Assembly: GCF_900100435.1 (NCBI RefSeq)
Contig: NZ_FNEX01000001.1
Location: forward strand, 124,001-188,000
DNA length: 64,000 nucleotides
Direction: 5' to 3'
From: Pedobacter sp. ok626
Lineage (GTDB): Bacteria; Bacteroidota; Bacteroidia; Sphingobacteriales; Sphingobacteriaceae
A program made the position numbers and the translations under genes. Within the stretch, counting starts at the first letter, position 1. Every line of letters starts with the position of its first letter. The notes beneath the pieces are model-generated. The model was not told where the DNA came from. It saw nothing but the letters and a program-made list of their open reading frames with translations, and searched no databases. Positions 18,219-26,794 of the stretch are shown here, piece by piece.

Positions 18219-18270
18219 TCCCTATCTGATACTACACCAGGGTTACACGATAACTATAAAAATCAATAAG

Positions 18271-19368
18271 ATGATGAATACAGGATTAACCCCAGAACTT
18301 AAAGAGGTTGTCGGCGCACTGCACTATAGACCCGCAATTTCAATCATAATGCCATTTATGGCTAAAATAAATCTGGAAACGGAATTAAAACACGCGTTTA
18401 AGATCGCTTTAGATAAAGTAGAACTCGAACTTAGCAAAAACTTTTCTGAAGAAGTTTGTCAGCTGATGATGGACAAGTTGAAGGCTATAATTGACGCCAT
18501 AATTATCGAGCCTCATCAAAAGGGGGTAGCCATCTTTGTCTCGCCAGTATTCCAAAAAGTAATGTTTATGGATACTATGGTTCAGGAGAGGATTGTTATT
18601 GATGATTCATTTGAAATTCGTGACCTTATTTATAGTAAGCAGCAAAGTGACAAGTACCTGGTGCTTTTATTGAGTGGAAATCAATTTAGTATGTATCTGG
18701 GGAGCACTTCCGGACTTACTAAAATTAAATCAAATATTCCCGATTCTATTGATGCTTACACCAATGAGTGGCCCGAAAAGGTTGCTAATTTTACAGATGG
18801 AAATGATCGCAAGCAGATTGTACTCCAGAAATATTTACAACATATAGATCAAGAACTTACTCGTGTTGTTAGTGAGTATAAACTACCTGTTTTTGTATTG
18901 GGGGCTGAAAAAGTCTTAGGTTTTTTTAGAAAAACAAGTAAAAATGGGGATCGAGTTGTCGGATACATTAGCGGCAATTATGAGCATCTTAGCCTACCTA
19001 AGCTTGAAGAACTATTGAAATCTCATTTGGATTCGAGTCGTCTGGAAAAAGAAAAAGCAATATTGAAGATTCTGGATGATGCCATGGGAAAAACTAAATT
19101 GGTTACAGGTGTAAAACCAGTATGGGAAGCCGTAATGAATAATTTGGGGAATAGACTATTTGTAGAGAAGGATTTCGTTTTCTCTGCTCAACGTGGGAGT
19201 AACGAATATGTAATTGACGACTTAACAGCACCATATAATGAGTTTTCCTATATAAGAGATGCAGTGGATGACCTTATAGAAAAAGTGATCTTAAATGGTG
19301 GTCAAGTTGAATTTACGGCGCCAAATGCTTTAAAAGAATTAGATCATATTGCCCTGGTTACTTATTGA
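18271..19368 (+). CDS. baeRF-family protein (release-factor-like, predicted ribosome-associated)
   Basis: The 365-residue product resembles the bacterial archaeo-eukaryotic release factor (baeRF, family 3) proteins: an N-terminal domain with GVAIFVSPVFQKVMFM (about 88-105), a central eRF1-like core with LLLSGNQFSMYLG, GAEKVLGFFRKTSK and GYISGNYE, and a C-terminal domain (GNRLFVEKDF, DLTAPYNEFS). No GGQ peptide-release motif is present. The family is predicted from comparative genomics to act on stalled or resting ribosomes, but biochemistry is lacking. Placed after the Hsp20 gene and before mlaE (31-bp gap), it fits a dormancy set. Family call is from memory of motifs, with moderate certainty. 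Confidence 0.65.
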   Translation: MMNTGLTPELKEVVGALHYRPAISIIMPFMAKINLETELKHAFKIALDKVELELSKNFSEEVCQLMMDKLKAIIDAIIIEPHQKGVAIFVSPVFQKVMFMDTMVQERIVIDDSFEIRDLIYSKQQSDKYLVLLLSGNQFSMYLGSTSGLTKIKSNIPDSIDAYTNEWPEKVANFTDGNDRKQIVLQKYLQHIDQELTRVVSEYKLPVFVLGAEKVLGFFRKTSKNGDRVVGYISGNYEHLSLPKLEELLKSHLDSSRLEKEKAILKILDDAMGKTKLVTGVKPVWEAVMNNLGNRLFVEKDFVFSAQRGSNEYVIDDLTAPYNEFSYIRDAVDDLIEKVILNGGQVEFTAPNALKELDHIALVTY

Positions 19369-19399
19369 AATTATAGTTTGATGAAATAGATTTTAAGAC

Positions 19400-20179
19400 A
19401 TGAGCATGCAGTCTCTGATAAACGGTAGCAAACAATTTTTTAATGAAACAGGAAATATTGTCAAGTTTTCGAATCGTTTTTTCGTTGTTGGGACTAAGCC
19501 AGGATCTGAATTTAAAGAATTACTGGTACAATGTTACCTGATAGGCTATAAATCTCTTCCTTTAGTTGGCTTAACTGGGTTTATCATGGGCTTAGTGTTA
19601 ACGATGCAGTTGAGACCTTCTCTAGTTATCTATGGCGTTGAATCACAATTGCCTGCAATGGTAGGTATAGCGATTGTAAGAGAAATTGGACCTGTGATTA
19701 CCGCGTTAATATTTGCGGGGAAAATCGGAAGTAGCATCGGTGCCGAGCTGGGGTCGATGAGAGTAACCGAGCAAATAGACGCAATGGAAGTGAGTGGTAT
19801 CAATCCTTATAAATATCTGGTAGCAACAAGGATTCTTTCTACTACTTTAATGCTGCCTATTCTTAGCATACTTGCTGATGCAATTTCTTTGTTTGGTGCC
19901 TATATAGGAGTAAACATCAATTCGGTGACTAGCTTTAGTTTGTTTTTTACACAGGTATTTCAAAACCTTGACTTTTATGATATACTACCAGCTGTAATCA
20001 AGACTTTTTTTTTCGGATTCGCAATCGGAGTAATTGGTTGTTACGAAGGGTTCAACTCTAAGAAAGGAACCAAAGGGGTTGGAAGAGCTGCCAATTCTGC
20101 TGTAGTATTGTCATCGGTACTGGTTTTTGTAATCGATCTTCTAGCAGTACAGTTGACCGATCTAATGGGATTTAATTAA
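19400..20179 (+). CDS. mlaE: MlaE-family lipid ABC transporter permease
   Basis: The 259-residue protein has an amphipathic N-terminus and five or so membrane helices, with the family core GLVLTMQLRPSLVIYGVE, AIVREIGPVITALIFAGKIGSSIGAELGSMRVTEQIDAMEVSGINP and FFFGFAIGVIGCYEGF. MlaE is the inner-membrane permease of systems that move phospholipids between inner and outer membranes. It is followed without gap by the ATPase and the MCE-domain protein, giving a compact MlaEFD unit. No MlaB or MlaC homologue is visible nearby. Confidence 0.93.
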   Translation: MSMQSLINGSKQFFNETGNIVKFSNRFFVVGTKPGSEFKELLVQCYLIGYKSLPLVGLTGFIMGLVLTMQLRPSLVIYGVESQLPAMVGIAIVREIGPVITALIFAGKIGSSIGAELGSMRVTEQIDAMEVSGINPYKYLVATRILSTTLMLPILSILADAISLFGAYIGVNINSVTSFSLFFTQVFQNLDFYDILPAVIKTFFFGFAIGVIGCYEGFNSKKGTKGVGRAANSAVVLSSVLVFVIDLLAVQLTDLMGFN

Positions 20180-20962
20180 ATGACCATGAAAATGTTTGAG
20201 AAATCGGCAGATAAGTACAAAGACCGTCCTCGGGTAATTGTTGTAGAACACCTGAGCAAACAGTTTGGTGATCATGTGGTATTGGATGATTTTAACCTGA
20301 GTGTTTTTAAAGAAGAGAATGTGGTTGTTTTAGGGAAATCAGGCTCAGGAAAATCTGTATTGGTAAAATGTATTGTGAGCTTATTAAAACCAGACCTCGG
20401 AAGTATTTTTGTCCTTGGTGAAGATATTTCTACATTAAATGACGAAGAACTTGATGCGTTGAGGATGAAGCTTGGTTTTCTTTTTCAGAGCAATGCATTG
20501 TACGATTCAATGACAGTGAGAGAGAACCTTGAATTTCCATTATTAAGGTATGATAAAAGTTTGCAAAAATCTGAGATTGATGCTCGGATTTCGGAAGCTT
20601 TGGCTAACGTTGGCCTCGAACATACGCTGAACATGATGCCCGCCGAATTGTCGGGGGGGATGGCTAAGCGAATAGCACTGGCAAGGGCAATGATTTTAAA
20701 GCCTGAAATTGTTTTTTATGACGAGCCCACTGCGGGTCTTGATCCCGTTACTGCAAGAGAAATCGATGCCCTTATTCTTAAAATGAAACGTAAATACCAT
20801 ACTTCTTCAATTATCATATCTCATGATATGGAATGTGTAAAGCATACTTCTGATAGGGTAATATTGTTGTTGGAAGGAAAATGTTATACACAAGGGACCT
20901 ATCAGGAACTTGAGCAATCGACTGATGAAAAAGTGAAACAGTTTTTTGAATCGGAAATGTGA
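20180..20962 (+). CDS. mlaF: MlaF-family ABC transporter ATPase
   Basis: The 260-residue ATPase has Walker A GKSGSGKSVL (about 52-61), Q-loop FLFQSNALYDSMTV, signature LSGGMAKRIALARA, Walker B EIVFYDEPTAGLDP and switch ISHDMECV. The LFQ.NALYDSMTV and SGGMAKR wording is characteristic of MlaF/Mkl rather than of other importers. It energises the MlaE permease. The start directly abuts the mlaE stop, and its TGA overlaps the ATG of mlaD (TGATG), implying coupled translation. Confidence 0.93.
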   Translation: MTMKMFEKSADKYKDRPRVIVVEHLSKQFGDHVVLDDFNLSVFKEENVVVLGKSGSGKSVLVKCIVSLLKPDLGSIFVLGEDISTLNDEELDALRMKLGFLFQSNALYDSMTVRENLEFPLLRYDKSLQKSEIDARISEALANVGLEHTLNMMPAELSGGMAKRIALARAMILKPEIVFYDEPTAGLDPVTAREIDALILKMKRKYHTSSIIISHDMECVKHTSDRVILLLEGKCYTQGTYQELEQSTDEKVKQFFESEM

Positions 20963-21945
20963 TGGCAAACCAGACAGGAAATAATATGCGATTAGGCATT
21001 TTTGCATTGGCGGGGTTAATCACCCTCATATTTGTTTTTTTTATGATTGGAAAGAACAAGACCATATTTGGTGGGAACTTTAAAATCAAAGCCCGGTTTT
21101 CCAACGCCAATGGGTTAATTAAAGGGAACAATGTACTTTATTCTGGAATTCAGGCTGGAACAGTAAAAAATGTAGAGATGATTAATGACACCACAATTGA
21201 GGTTACGATGTTAATCGATCGCAAAGTGAAATCATTTATTCAAAAAAATGCCATCGCATCTATTGTTACAGAGGGTTTAATGGGAAACAAGATTATCCAA
21301 ATTTTGCCTTCAAAAGGAAAGAGCGGAAAAGTGATAGATGGAGATGTGTTAGCAACACGTAAAATGGTAAGTATTGACGAAATGTTGCAAACCCTATCAA
21401 AAACAAATGAAAGTGTAGCTGGCTTATCAGCAGGTTTGGAGAAAGCCGTCCAGCAGTTTGACGAAAGTCCTATTTGGAAATTATTAAGAGATAAAGAAAC
21501 TGCCGCCGACTTAAAAACTGCTATTGATAAAATAAAGCAGACGAGTATAAATGCAAATATGTTTAGCCAGAATCTGAATACAATTGTTTCGGATACCAAA
21601 AATGGTAAGGGAGCAGCTGGAATGATACTCACTGATACTGCTTTTGCCGCGAATCTATCCGATGCTGCTATCAAAATCAAATCGGCCGGAGCCCAGATTA
21701 ACGGACTAACATTTGAGCTTGATCAAATTGCTAAAGACTTGAAAAATGATATAAACGGTAAAGGATTCCTTAACTTTTTAATTAAAGACTCATTGTTCCT
21801 TAATAAGATAAATTCAAGTATGGATAATATTGAAAAGGGAACGGATGGCTTTAATCAGAATATGGAGGCTTTAAAACATAACTTTTTGTTTAGGGGTTAT
21901 TTTAAAAAACTGGAAAAGGAAAAGCAATCCAATTTGAAAAAATGA
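20962..21945 (+). CDS. mlaD: MlaD-family MCE-domain lipid-binding protein
   Basis: I place the start at ATG 20962, inside the TGATG overlap with mlaF, giving 327 residues; an in-frame GTG at 20959 is less likely. One N-terminal membrane helix (about 12-30) is followed by the MCE domain (about 36-115: ARFSNANGLIKGNNVLYSGI, then VTEGLMGNKIIQI). A long helical C-terminal part (about 130-327) resembles the stalk of MCE proteins. MlaD forms a periplasmic hexameric lipid channel on the MlaE permease. The gene ends in a convergent arrangement with the D-lactate dehydrogenase gene. Confidence 0.92.
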   Translation: MANQTGNNMRLGIFALAGLITLIFVFFMIGKNKTIFGGNFKIKARFSNANGLIKGNNVLYSGIQAGTVKNVEMINDTTIEVTMLIDRKVKSFIQKNAIASIVTEGLMGNKIIQILPSKGKSGKVIDGDVLATRKMVSIDEMLQTLSKTNESVAGLSAGLEKAVQQFDESPIWKLLRDKETAADLKTAIDKIKQTSINANMFSQNLNTIVSDTKNGKGAAGMILTDTAFAANLSDAAIKIKSAGAQINGLTFELDQIAKDLKNDINGKGFLNFLIKDSLFLNKINSSMDNIEKGTDGFNQNMEALKHNFLFRGYFKKLEKEKQSNLKK

Positions 21946-21963
21946 GAAATTATTCTAGTTAAA

Positions 21964-22002
21964 CCTGGGTCATTTTATTCGGTTTGATCCCAATGATCCA
22001 GG
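21964..22002. terminator. Possible bidirectional terminator between mlaD and D-LDH
   Basis: CCTGGGTCATT at 21964-21974 pairs with AATGATCCAGG at 21992-22002 (one mismatch) across a 17-nt loop. It spans the 3' end of the minus-strand dehydrogenase gene and lies just after mlaD, as expected between convergent genes. The loop is long and there is no clear T run. Confidence 0.35.
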
Positions 22003-22931
22003 ATATCTATCGTTTGTTTTGCTATCTCTTGTAAAGCTTCTTTAGTTAAAAAACCCTGATGCGGGCTAATCAGTACATTGGGATATTCCATGAGCTCTGA
22101 TAAAAAAAAATCTCTAACACCATCGATTTCATGGTCTTCGAAAAATAAGCCCCTTTCAAACTCATAAACATCTAATCCTAGGTAACCTATTTTACCGCTT
22201 TTTAAGCCTGCTAATGCATCTGTAGTTTTTATAAGATCTCCACGTGCCGTATTGATGATCATTACTCCTTTTTTCATTTTTTTCAATGTTCCTTCGTTAA
22301 TCATGTGTTTTGTTTCGGGAGTTAGCGAAACATGGAGCGAAATGATATCCGATTGGCTATATAGCGTATCGAGATCAACAAATTCAATATCGGTGATTTG
22401 TTTCGGATACATATCATAGCCTAACACTTTGCAGCCTAGGCCATTAAAGATAGGAACTGCAGCTGTACCAATATGCCCCAGGCCGATCAATCCAACGGTT
22501 TTTCCATAAAAATTAAAACCGGTTAAGTGATCAAGGCTAAAGTTAAATAAACGACATTGCTGGTCTGCCAGGATTAAGTGACGACTCAATGCCAATGCAA
22601 GTGCCACTGCAAGCTCGGCAATGGCCTGCGGAGAATAAGCGGGAATATTAGCGATTTTAATTCCATGGTCTAATGCGGCTTCTTTATCGATGTGATCAGT
22701 CCCAGCAGATCTTGTAAGTATGTATTTAATGCCAAGGGCAGCCAGTCTTTTTATTACAGGTGCAGTTAACTCATCATTGGTAAAAACAACCACCACATTG
22801 TTATCCTTTGCAAACTTGCTAGTCTCTGAATTTAACATATCCGGAATTAGTGTAATGTCGTGTTTTTTATCGTTTGCTTTTTCCAGTAAGTCTTTTTCGA
22901 CAACCTTAGTACTATAAAAAATTGCTTTCAT
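21975..22931 (-). CDS. D-2-hydroxyacid dehydrogenase, fermentative D-lactate dehydrogenase type
   Basis: The start is taken at ATG 22931 (MKAIFYSTKV, 318 residues), because the reading frame upstream to 22979 adds residues unlike the family. The NAD fold shows GLIGLGHIGTAAV (about 148-160). The catalytic Arg is in NTARGDLI, Glu in GLDVYEFE and the proton-relay His in ISPHQGFL. The general layout and the ERGLFFEDHEIDGV insert fit D-lactate dehydrogenases that reduce pyruvate to D-lactate with NADH. A strong Fnr-type palindrome lies 66-79 bp upstream, consistent with oxygen-limited fermentation. Other D-2-hydroxyacid specificity cannot be excluded. Confidence 0.88.
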   Translation of the reverse strand: MKAIFYSTKVVEKDLLEKANDKKHDITLIPDMLNSETSKFAKDNNVVVVFTNDELTAPVIKRLAALGIKYILTRSAGTDHIDKEAALDHGIKIANIPAYSPQAIAELAVALALALSRHLILADQQCRLFNFSLDHLTGFNFYGKTVGLIGLGHIGTAAVPIFNGLGCKVLGYDMYPKQITDIEFVDLDTLYSQSDIISLHVSLTPETKHMINEGTLKKMKKGVMIINTARGDLIKTTDALAGLKSGKIGYLGLDVYEFERGLFFEDHEIDGVRDFFLSELMEYPNVLISPHQGFLTKEALQEIAKQTIDILDHWDQTE

Positions 22932-22966
22932 GGATTTGTTATATAAAGTAACATTTAGAACTGAAG

Positions 22967-23032
22967 TAAAATTAGACAACTCGCTGAACAGTACGAGTGA
23001 CGGTCGTCACGATTGCAGTTGATTATGCCACA
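22967..23032 (-). promoter_or_regulatory. Fnr-type site and -7 element for D-LDH
   Basis: GTGAC-GGTC-GTCAC at 22997-23010 (centre 23003.5) is followed on the minus strand by TAATTTTA at 22974-22967, a good -7 match 29.5 bp from the centre. Exactly 22 bp further upstream a TTGAT half-site is present (23019-23023), although its partner half is poor. Confidence 0.68.
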
Positions 23033-23069
23033 TAAAACAGCTTATTTATTAACAAGTGTAAAATACATT

Positions 23070-23135
23070 GTGTCTAACATCATCTTAAAAGATGATGGTT
23101 ATCATCATTTAAAAATGCGAAAGTTCCCATCTTTA
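23070..23135 (+). promoter_or_regulatory. Tandem Fnr-type sites and -7 element for the L,D-transpeptidase-like gene
   Basis: The proximal site GATGAT-GGTT-ATCATC is at 23091-23106 (centre 23098.5) and the -7-like CATCTTTA starts at 23128, 29.5 bp away. A distal site GTGTC-TAAC-ATCAT at 23070-23083 is centred exactly 22 bp upstream. A separate perfect palindrome, CATCATCTT-AA-AAGATGATG at 23078-23097, overlaps both and is centred 11 bp from the proximal site. Confidence 0.65.
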
Positions 23136-23155
23136 AATAAGTTAATAATACCATT

Positions 23156-24478
23156 ATGAAGTTGTTCGTAAATAAGCATTTTGAGGTTACAAAGAAATTG
23201 TATGTGGTTTTTGTAGCTTGTTTTTTGTTGACCCATTTAACTGCGTGGGCAAGTGAGTCTTCTCTGGCATATAAACTTAAAACAACCATCAAAACTGATA
23301 ATGATTCAACTGTAAATAGTTTTATTAAAGAACTGTTAGCAAAGAAAGCAGAAAAACATATTTTTCATTACCCAAACTCTGTTGAGCGTTTTTATGCGCA
23401 AAGGAATTTTCAATCAGCCTGGACAAATAAAGATCGAGATTTAAAGCAGACATCAGAGGCCATGTTATTATTGGATTGCGTTTTGCAATTTGGACTTTTT
23501 CATGCAGATTACCATTCTGATGTGCTTACTTATGACAGGATGCGCAATGTTTTTGAAGAGCGCTCAAAACCTACAATCAGGCAAAAAGCTATGTTTGATA
23601 TGATGCTCACCGATGCAATGATTACACTGATTAACAATCTACATTACGGTAAGTTAAATCCAATATATTCTGCCAGTAAGATCGATAAGGGGGAGATTTC
23701 AGGCTTCTGTACCGAAGAAATTTTAATGCGGGCCATGCGAAAGTCAGCCTTGAAGGATATGATCATGAATGTCCAGCCCAGATCAAAAACATACGTATTA
23801 ATGCAGGAGTATATGAAACTTATAAAGGGGCAATATGTTGATGACTGTTACGAAACTCCTGAGGGAGTTGTAAGGAAGTTGGCGATTAATATGGAAAGGT
23901 TACGTTGGATTGATTCGGATGAACATCCAGCTATAAAGATTAATATTCCAGCCTATACCTTACAGTTGATAGAAGGAGACAGCACCTATAATTTTAAGAT
24001 CATTGTTGGTAAGCCGGAAAATCGTACGAGGGTTTTGAAAAGCAGGGTTAATTATATTAGTTCTTTGTCTGCCCAGAATAAGCAAGGTGCTCGCATTTTC
24101 TTTAAATTCCCAAATGCCTATGGGATCCAGCTTTATGGTAGCTCCGATCAGCAAAGTTTTAAACTCAAAAACAGAGCTTTAAGCAATAAAAATATTCAGG
24201 TAGAAAAGGCGGAAAAACTGGCTTCTTTGTTGTTGAAAGGCGATCAGTCAGGACAAAAGGTGAGCGCGCTGTTACATTCCGTAAAGTCTAATCAGTCAAA
24301 GGATTTTGGATTAAGAAATCCAGTGCCTATTTGTATTTACTATCTCACATGTGAAATTTTAGATGGTCTGATTACGAATTATGAGGATGTATATAAAAAT
24401 GACACTGCGCTCGAATTGGCTTATTACGGGGCGAAAAAAGTTCCGGTGCTGAAAGAAATTAAGCTAAAAAAGAATTAA
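23156..24478 (+). CDS. Catalytically dead L,D-transpeptidase-like protein (YcbB/LdtD type)
   Basis: The 440-residue exported protein (membrane leader about 14-33) follows the YcbB/LdtD plan: an N-terminal scaffold domain (VERFYAQRNFQSAWTN, about 66-81; NLHYGKLNP, about 161) and a YkuD-like domain (AINMERLRWID, KIIVGKPENRTRV). The catalytic stretch should read RAxSHGCIRVE but reads RALSNKNIQVE, so the active Cys is Asn346 and the following Arg is Gln348. The HGT/HDTP His motif has become LYGSS. It therefore cannot cross-link peptidoglycan by the known mechanism and may bind it or regulate another enzyme. It sits behind tandem Fnr-type sites and 18 bp before a Usp gene, so it is likely kept for a purpose. 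Confidence 0.75.
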   Translation: MKLFVNKHFEVTKKLYVVFVACFLLTHLTAWASESSLAYKLKTTIKTDNDSTVNSFIKELLAKKAEKHIFHYPNSVERFYAQRNFQSAWTNKDRDLKQTSEAMLLLDCVLQFGLFHADYHSDVLTYDRMRNVFEERSKPTIRQKAMFDMMLTDAMITLINNLHYGKLNPIYSASKIDKGEISGFCTEEILMRAMRKSALKDMIMNVQPRSKTYVLMQEYMKLIKGQYVDDCYETPEGVVRKLAINMERLRWIDSDEHPAIKINIPAYTLQLIEGDSTYNFKIIVGKPENRTRVLKSRVNYISSLSAQNKQGARIFFKFPNAYGIQLYGSSDQQSFKLKNRALSNKNIQVEKAEKLASLLLKGDQSGQKVSALLHSVKSNQSKDFGLRNPVPICIYYLTCEILDGLITNYEDVYKNDTALELAYYGAKKVPVLKEIKLKKN

Positions 24479-24496
24479 TCATTTAAAAATTTTACC

Positions 24497-25378
24497 ATGA
24501 AAAAGATATTGGTACCCACTGATTTTTCATTTCCAGCTAAAAATGCTGCTTTTTATGCCATGCATCTTGCAACAACGATGCAGGCAAGTGTTAAATTATG
24601 CAATGCAATTATGGTTCCTGTTGACGTGCCAATGGCAGCACAAATTTCCTGGCCATTGGTTGAGTTTAGCACATTGGAGCATGAAGCTATCGAATCCTTA
24701 AAAAAATTGGCAAAAGGAATGGATGCTATTTTTGAAAATGAGGTAGAAGCAGAAGCTTTTCATCCTCCTATCGAATATTCAACAGGAGTGGGATCTGCAC
24801 CTGATGTTATTGCCGAATTTTCAGATCATAATGATATAAGTATGGTGGTAATGGGGATGCATGGAGCTAGTGGGACTACACAATTTCTATTGGGTAGTAG
24901 TGCCAGAGCAATGGTGCAAGATGCCAAAATACCAGTTTTGCTGGTTCCCAAAGAAGCCCGTTTCAAAGGCATACATAAAATCGCTTTTGCTACAGATTTG
25001 AGTAAAAAAGATATCGAATTGATTCATGAACTGGCTGGTTTTGCACGCTTGTTTAACGCACAAATTCTTTTGGTGCATGTGAATGATGAAGGTCCAGAAG
25101 ATAAGAAGGAAAATCAGAAAAAAATAGAGGCTTTTTTAAATGAAATCACCAATAAAGTTAATTACCATAAGATTTACTATGAATATGTTTGGAATATTGA
25201 TATAGATAATGGTTTGGAATGGCTTGTAGAACATGGAGAGGTAAGCATGCTCGCTATGGTCCATAGGAAACATAATATATTCCACAAAATTTTTAAAGGA
25301 AGTCATACACAACGACTTAAAAATCGAATTAAATTGCCATTGCTAGTGCTTCCCGAGTTGTTAAAGACGAGAATTTAG
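24497..25378 (+). CDS. Double-domain universal stress protein (Usp 1)
   Basis: The 293-residue product carries two Usp domains (about 1-150 and 158-290). Domain 1 starts KKILVPTDFSFPAKNAA and keeps the ATP-binding G-2x-G-9x-G-S pattern (GMHGASGTTQFLLGSS). Domain 2 ends in KIFKGSHTQRLKNRIKLPLLVLPE. Such tandem Usp proteins bind ATP and appear under starvation or hypoxia. It is the closest relative in the window of the Usp at 32538 and is probably co-transcribed with the L,D-transpeptidase-like gene. Confidence 0.92.
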   Translation: MKKILVPTDFSFPAKNAAFYAMHLATTMQASVKLCNAIMVPVDVPMAAQISWPLVEFSTLEHEAIESLKKLAKGMDAIFENEVEAEAFHPPIEYSTGVGSAPDVIAEFSDHNDISMVVMGMHGASGTTQFLLGSSARAMVQDAKIPVLLVPKEARFKGIHKIAFATDLSKKDIELIHELAGFARLFNAQILLVHVNDEGPEDKKENQKKIEAFLNEITNKVNYHKIYYEYVWNIDIDNGLEWLVEHGEVSMLAMVHRKHNIFHKIFKGSHTQRLKNRIKLPLLVLPELLKTRI

Positions 25379-25411
25379 AAATTAGAGGCTTGGCTTTAAG
25401 CATATATACCT

Positions 25412-25441
25412 ACTGAGGCGAAATAAAACAAACACCTCAGT
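25412..25441 (+). terminator. Inverted repeat after Usp 1
   Basis: ACTGAGG at 25412-25418 pairs with CCTCAGT at 25435-25441 across a 16-nt A-rich loop, followed by TATTTATCT. It lies in the gap between the Usp gene and the TolC-headed exporter operon and may end the first transcript. The short stem keeps confidence low. Confidence 0.4.
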
Positions 25442-25479
25442 TATTTATCTGTTAATAGATTTAATTAATATCATGTAAA

Positions 25480-26772
25480 ATGCTGCAGAATGCTAGGCGA
25501 TTAATTGCGGTTTGTATCCTCATCACATTGATAACAGGGCCGGCATCTTATGGGCAGCAGCCCTCAGCTTTAAATATTAACGAGGTATACCAACTTGCCC
25601 GTGGTAATTATCCTTTAACAAAACAACAGCAGCTAATCGCAAAAACCTCGGAATTTACAGTGTCGAATGCAGCTAAAGGTTATTTACCTGTGCTAAGTAT
25701 AAATGGACAAGCAACCTACCAATCAGCTGTAACTAATTTCCCGATTTCAATTCCCCTCCCGGGATTCACCATACCCAAATACAGCAAGGACCAATATAAA
25801 GTATATGTTGAAGGAGATCAGATAATCTATGATGGTGGATTGATCAAAAATCAGCAACAAGTGGCTAAAACAACTGAAGCTGTGCAGGAGCAGAGTTTGG
25901 AGGTTGAATTATATCAGTTGTACAGCAGGGTTAATGAATTGTTTTTTGGTATTCTGTTGATTGATGAACAATTGAAGCAAAATGGTCTTTTACTTAATGA
26001 TATCCAGAACGGTATTGATAAGGCAAAAGCACTGGTGGCGAATGGAGTTGCTTACAGGAGTAGTGTCGATGAACTTGAGGCCCAGTCTCTGCAGGTGGGA
26101 CAGGAGCGAATCTCTTTAATGGCTAACAAAAAGGGCTATATAGCTATGCTTGCTATTTTTATTGGTAGAGCGCTAGATTCGGGGACAACCTTTGAAAGGC
26201 CATTTATGCCAGTTTTGGCAGCCGAAATCAGACGTCCGGAACTTCTATTATATGATAACCAGAAACGCGTATATAATGATCAGCAAAAGCTTTTGAATTT
26301 GCAGCTTTTGCCAAAATTGGGTGCTTTTGCTCAGGGAGGGTATGGTAGGCCTGGATTAAATATGCTGAGTAATAATTTTGCCTGGTATTATTTAGGTGGA
26401 TTGAAGCTGACCTGGAATTTTGGCAGTATTTACACCCATAAAAAACAAATGCAATTGCTAGATATTGGCCGCGAAACAATCGACCTCCAGAAAGAGAGCT
26501 TTTTACTCAATACCAGTATGGTTCAAAAGCAACAAATTGTAGGTATAGATAAATATAAAGAGTTACTGAATACAGATGACAGGATTATTGCTTTGAGGTT
26601 ATCCGTAAAAAATGCAGCTAATGCCCAATTGCAGAATGGAGTGCTCAATGTACATGATTACATTACGGTACTTAATGCTGAAGATCAGGCTCGCCAAAAT
26701 AAAATTTTACATGAAACTCAACTACTGCAGGCCCTATACAATTATCAGAACATTATCGGTAACGTTAAATAA
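25480..26772 (+). CDS. TolC-family outer-membrane efflux protein
   Basis: The 430-residue product has a signal peptide (about 1-25, ending SYGQ) and the helical outer-membrane efflux protein pattern: long heptad-rich segments about 35-230 and 255-428, with FTVSNAAKGYLPVLSINGQATY and NAQLQNGVLNVHDYITVLNAEDQARQ typical of TolC-like inner alpha barrels. It heads a six-gene cluster with an HlyD adaptor, two ABC ATPases and two permeases, so it should be the outer-membrane exit duct of that exporter. The cargo is unknown. Confidence 0.88.
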   Translation: MLQNARRLIAVCILITLITGPASYGQQPSALNINEVYQLARGNYPLTKQQQLIAKTSEFTVSNAAKGYLPVLSINGQATYQSAVTNFPISIPLPGFTIPKYSKDQYKVYVEGDQIIYDGGLIKNQQQVAKTTEAVQEQSLEVELYQLYSRVNELFFGILLIDEQLKQNGLLLNDIQNGIDKAKALVANGVAYRSSVDELEAQSLQVGQERISLMANKKGYIAMLAIFIGRALDSGTTFERPFMPVLAAEIRRPELLLYDNQKRVYNDQQKLLNLQLLPKLGAFAQGGYGRPGLNMLSNNFAWYYLGGLKLTWNFGSIYTHKKQMQLLDIGRETIDLQKESFLLNTSMVQKQQIVGIDKYKELLNTDDRIIALRLSVKNAANAQLQNGVLNVHDYITVLNAEDQARQNKILHETQLLQALYNYQNIIGNVK

Positions 26773-26794
26773 TAAAACTTAATCCTAGCTACTA

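Noticed and set aside
20814..21131. 105-residue minus-strand frame over the mlaF/mlaD junction
   Set aside because: It is antisense to two well-supported genes with coupled translation and shows no recognisable feature.
22932..22979. Upstream extension of D-lactate dehydrogenase
   Set aside because: The extra 16 residues (MSNFTSVLN...) precede the normal family start MKAIFYST, and the frame runs into the -7 element of the predicted promoter.
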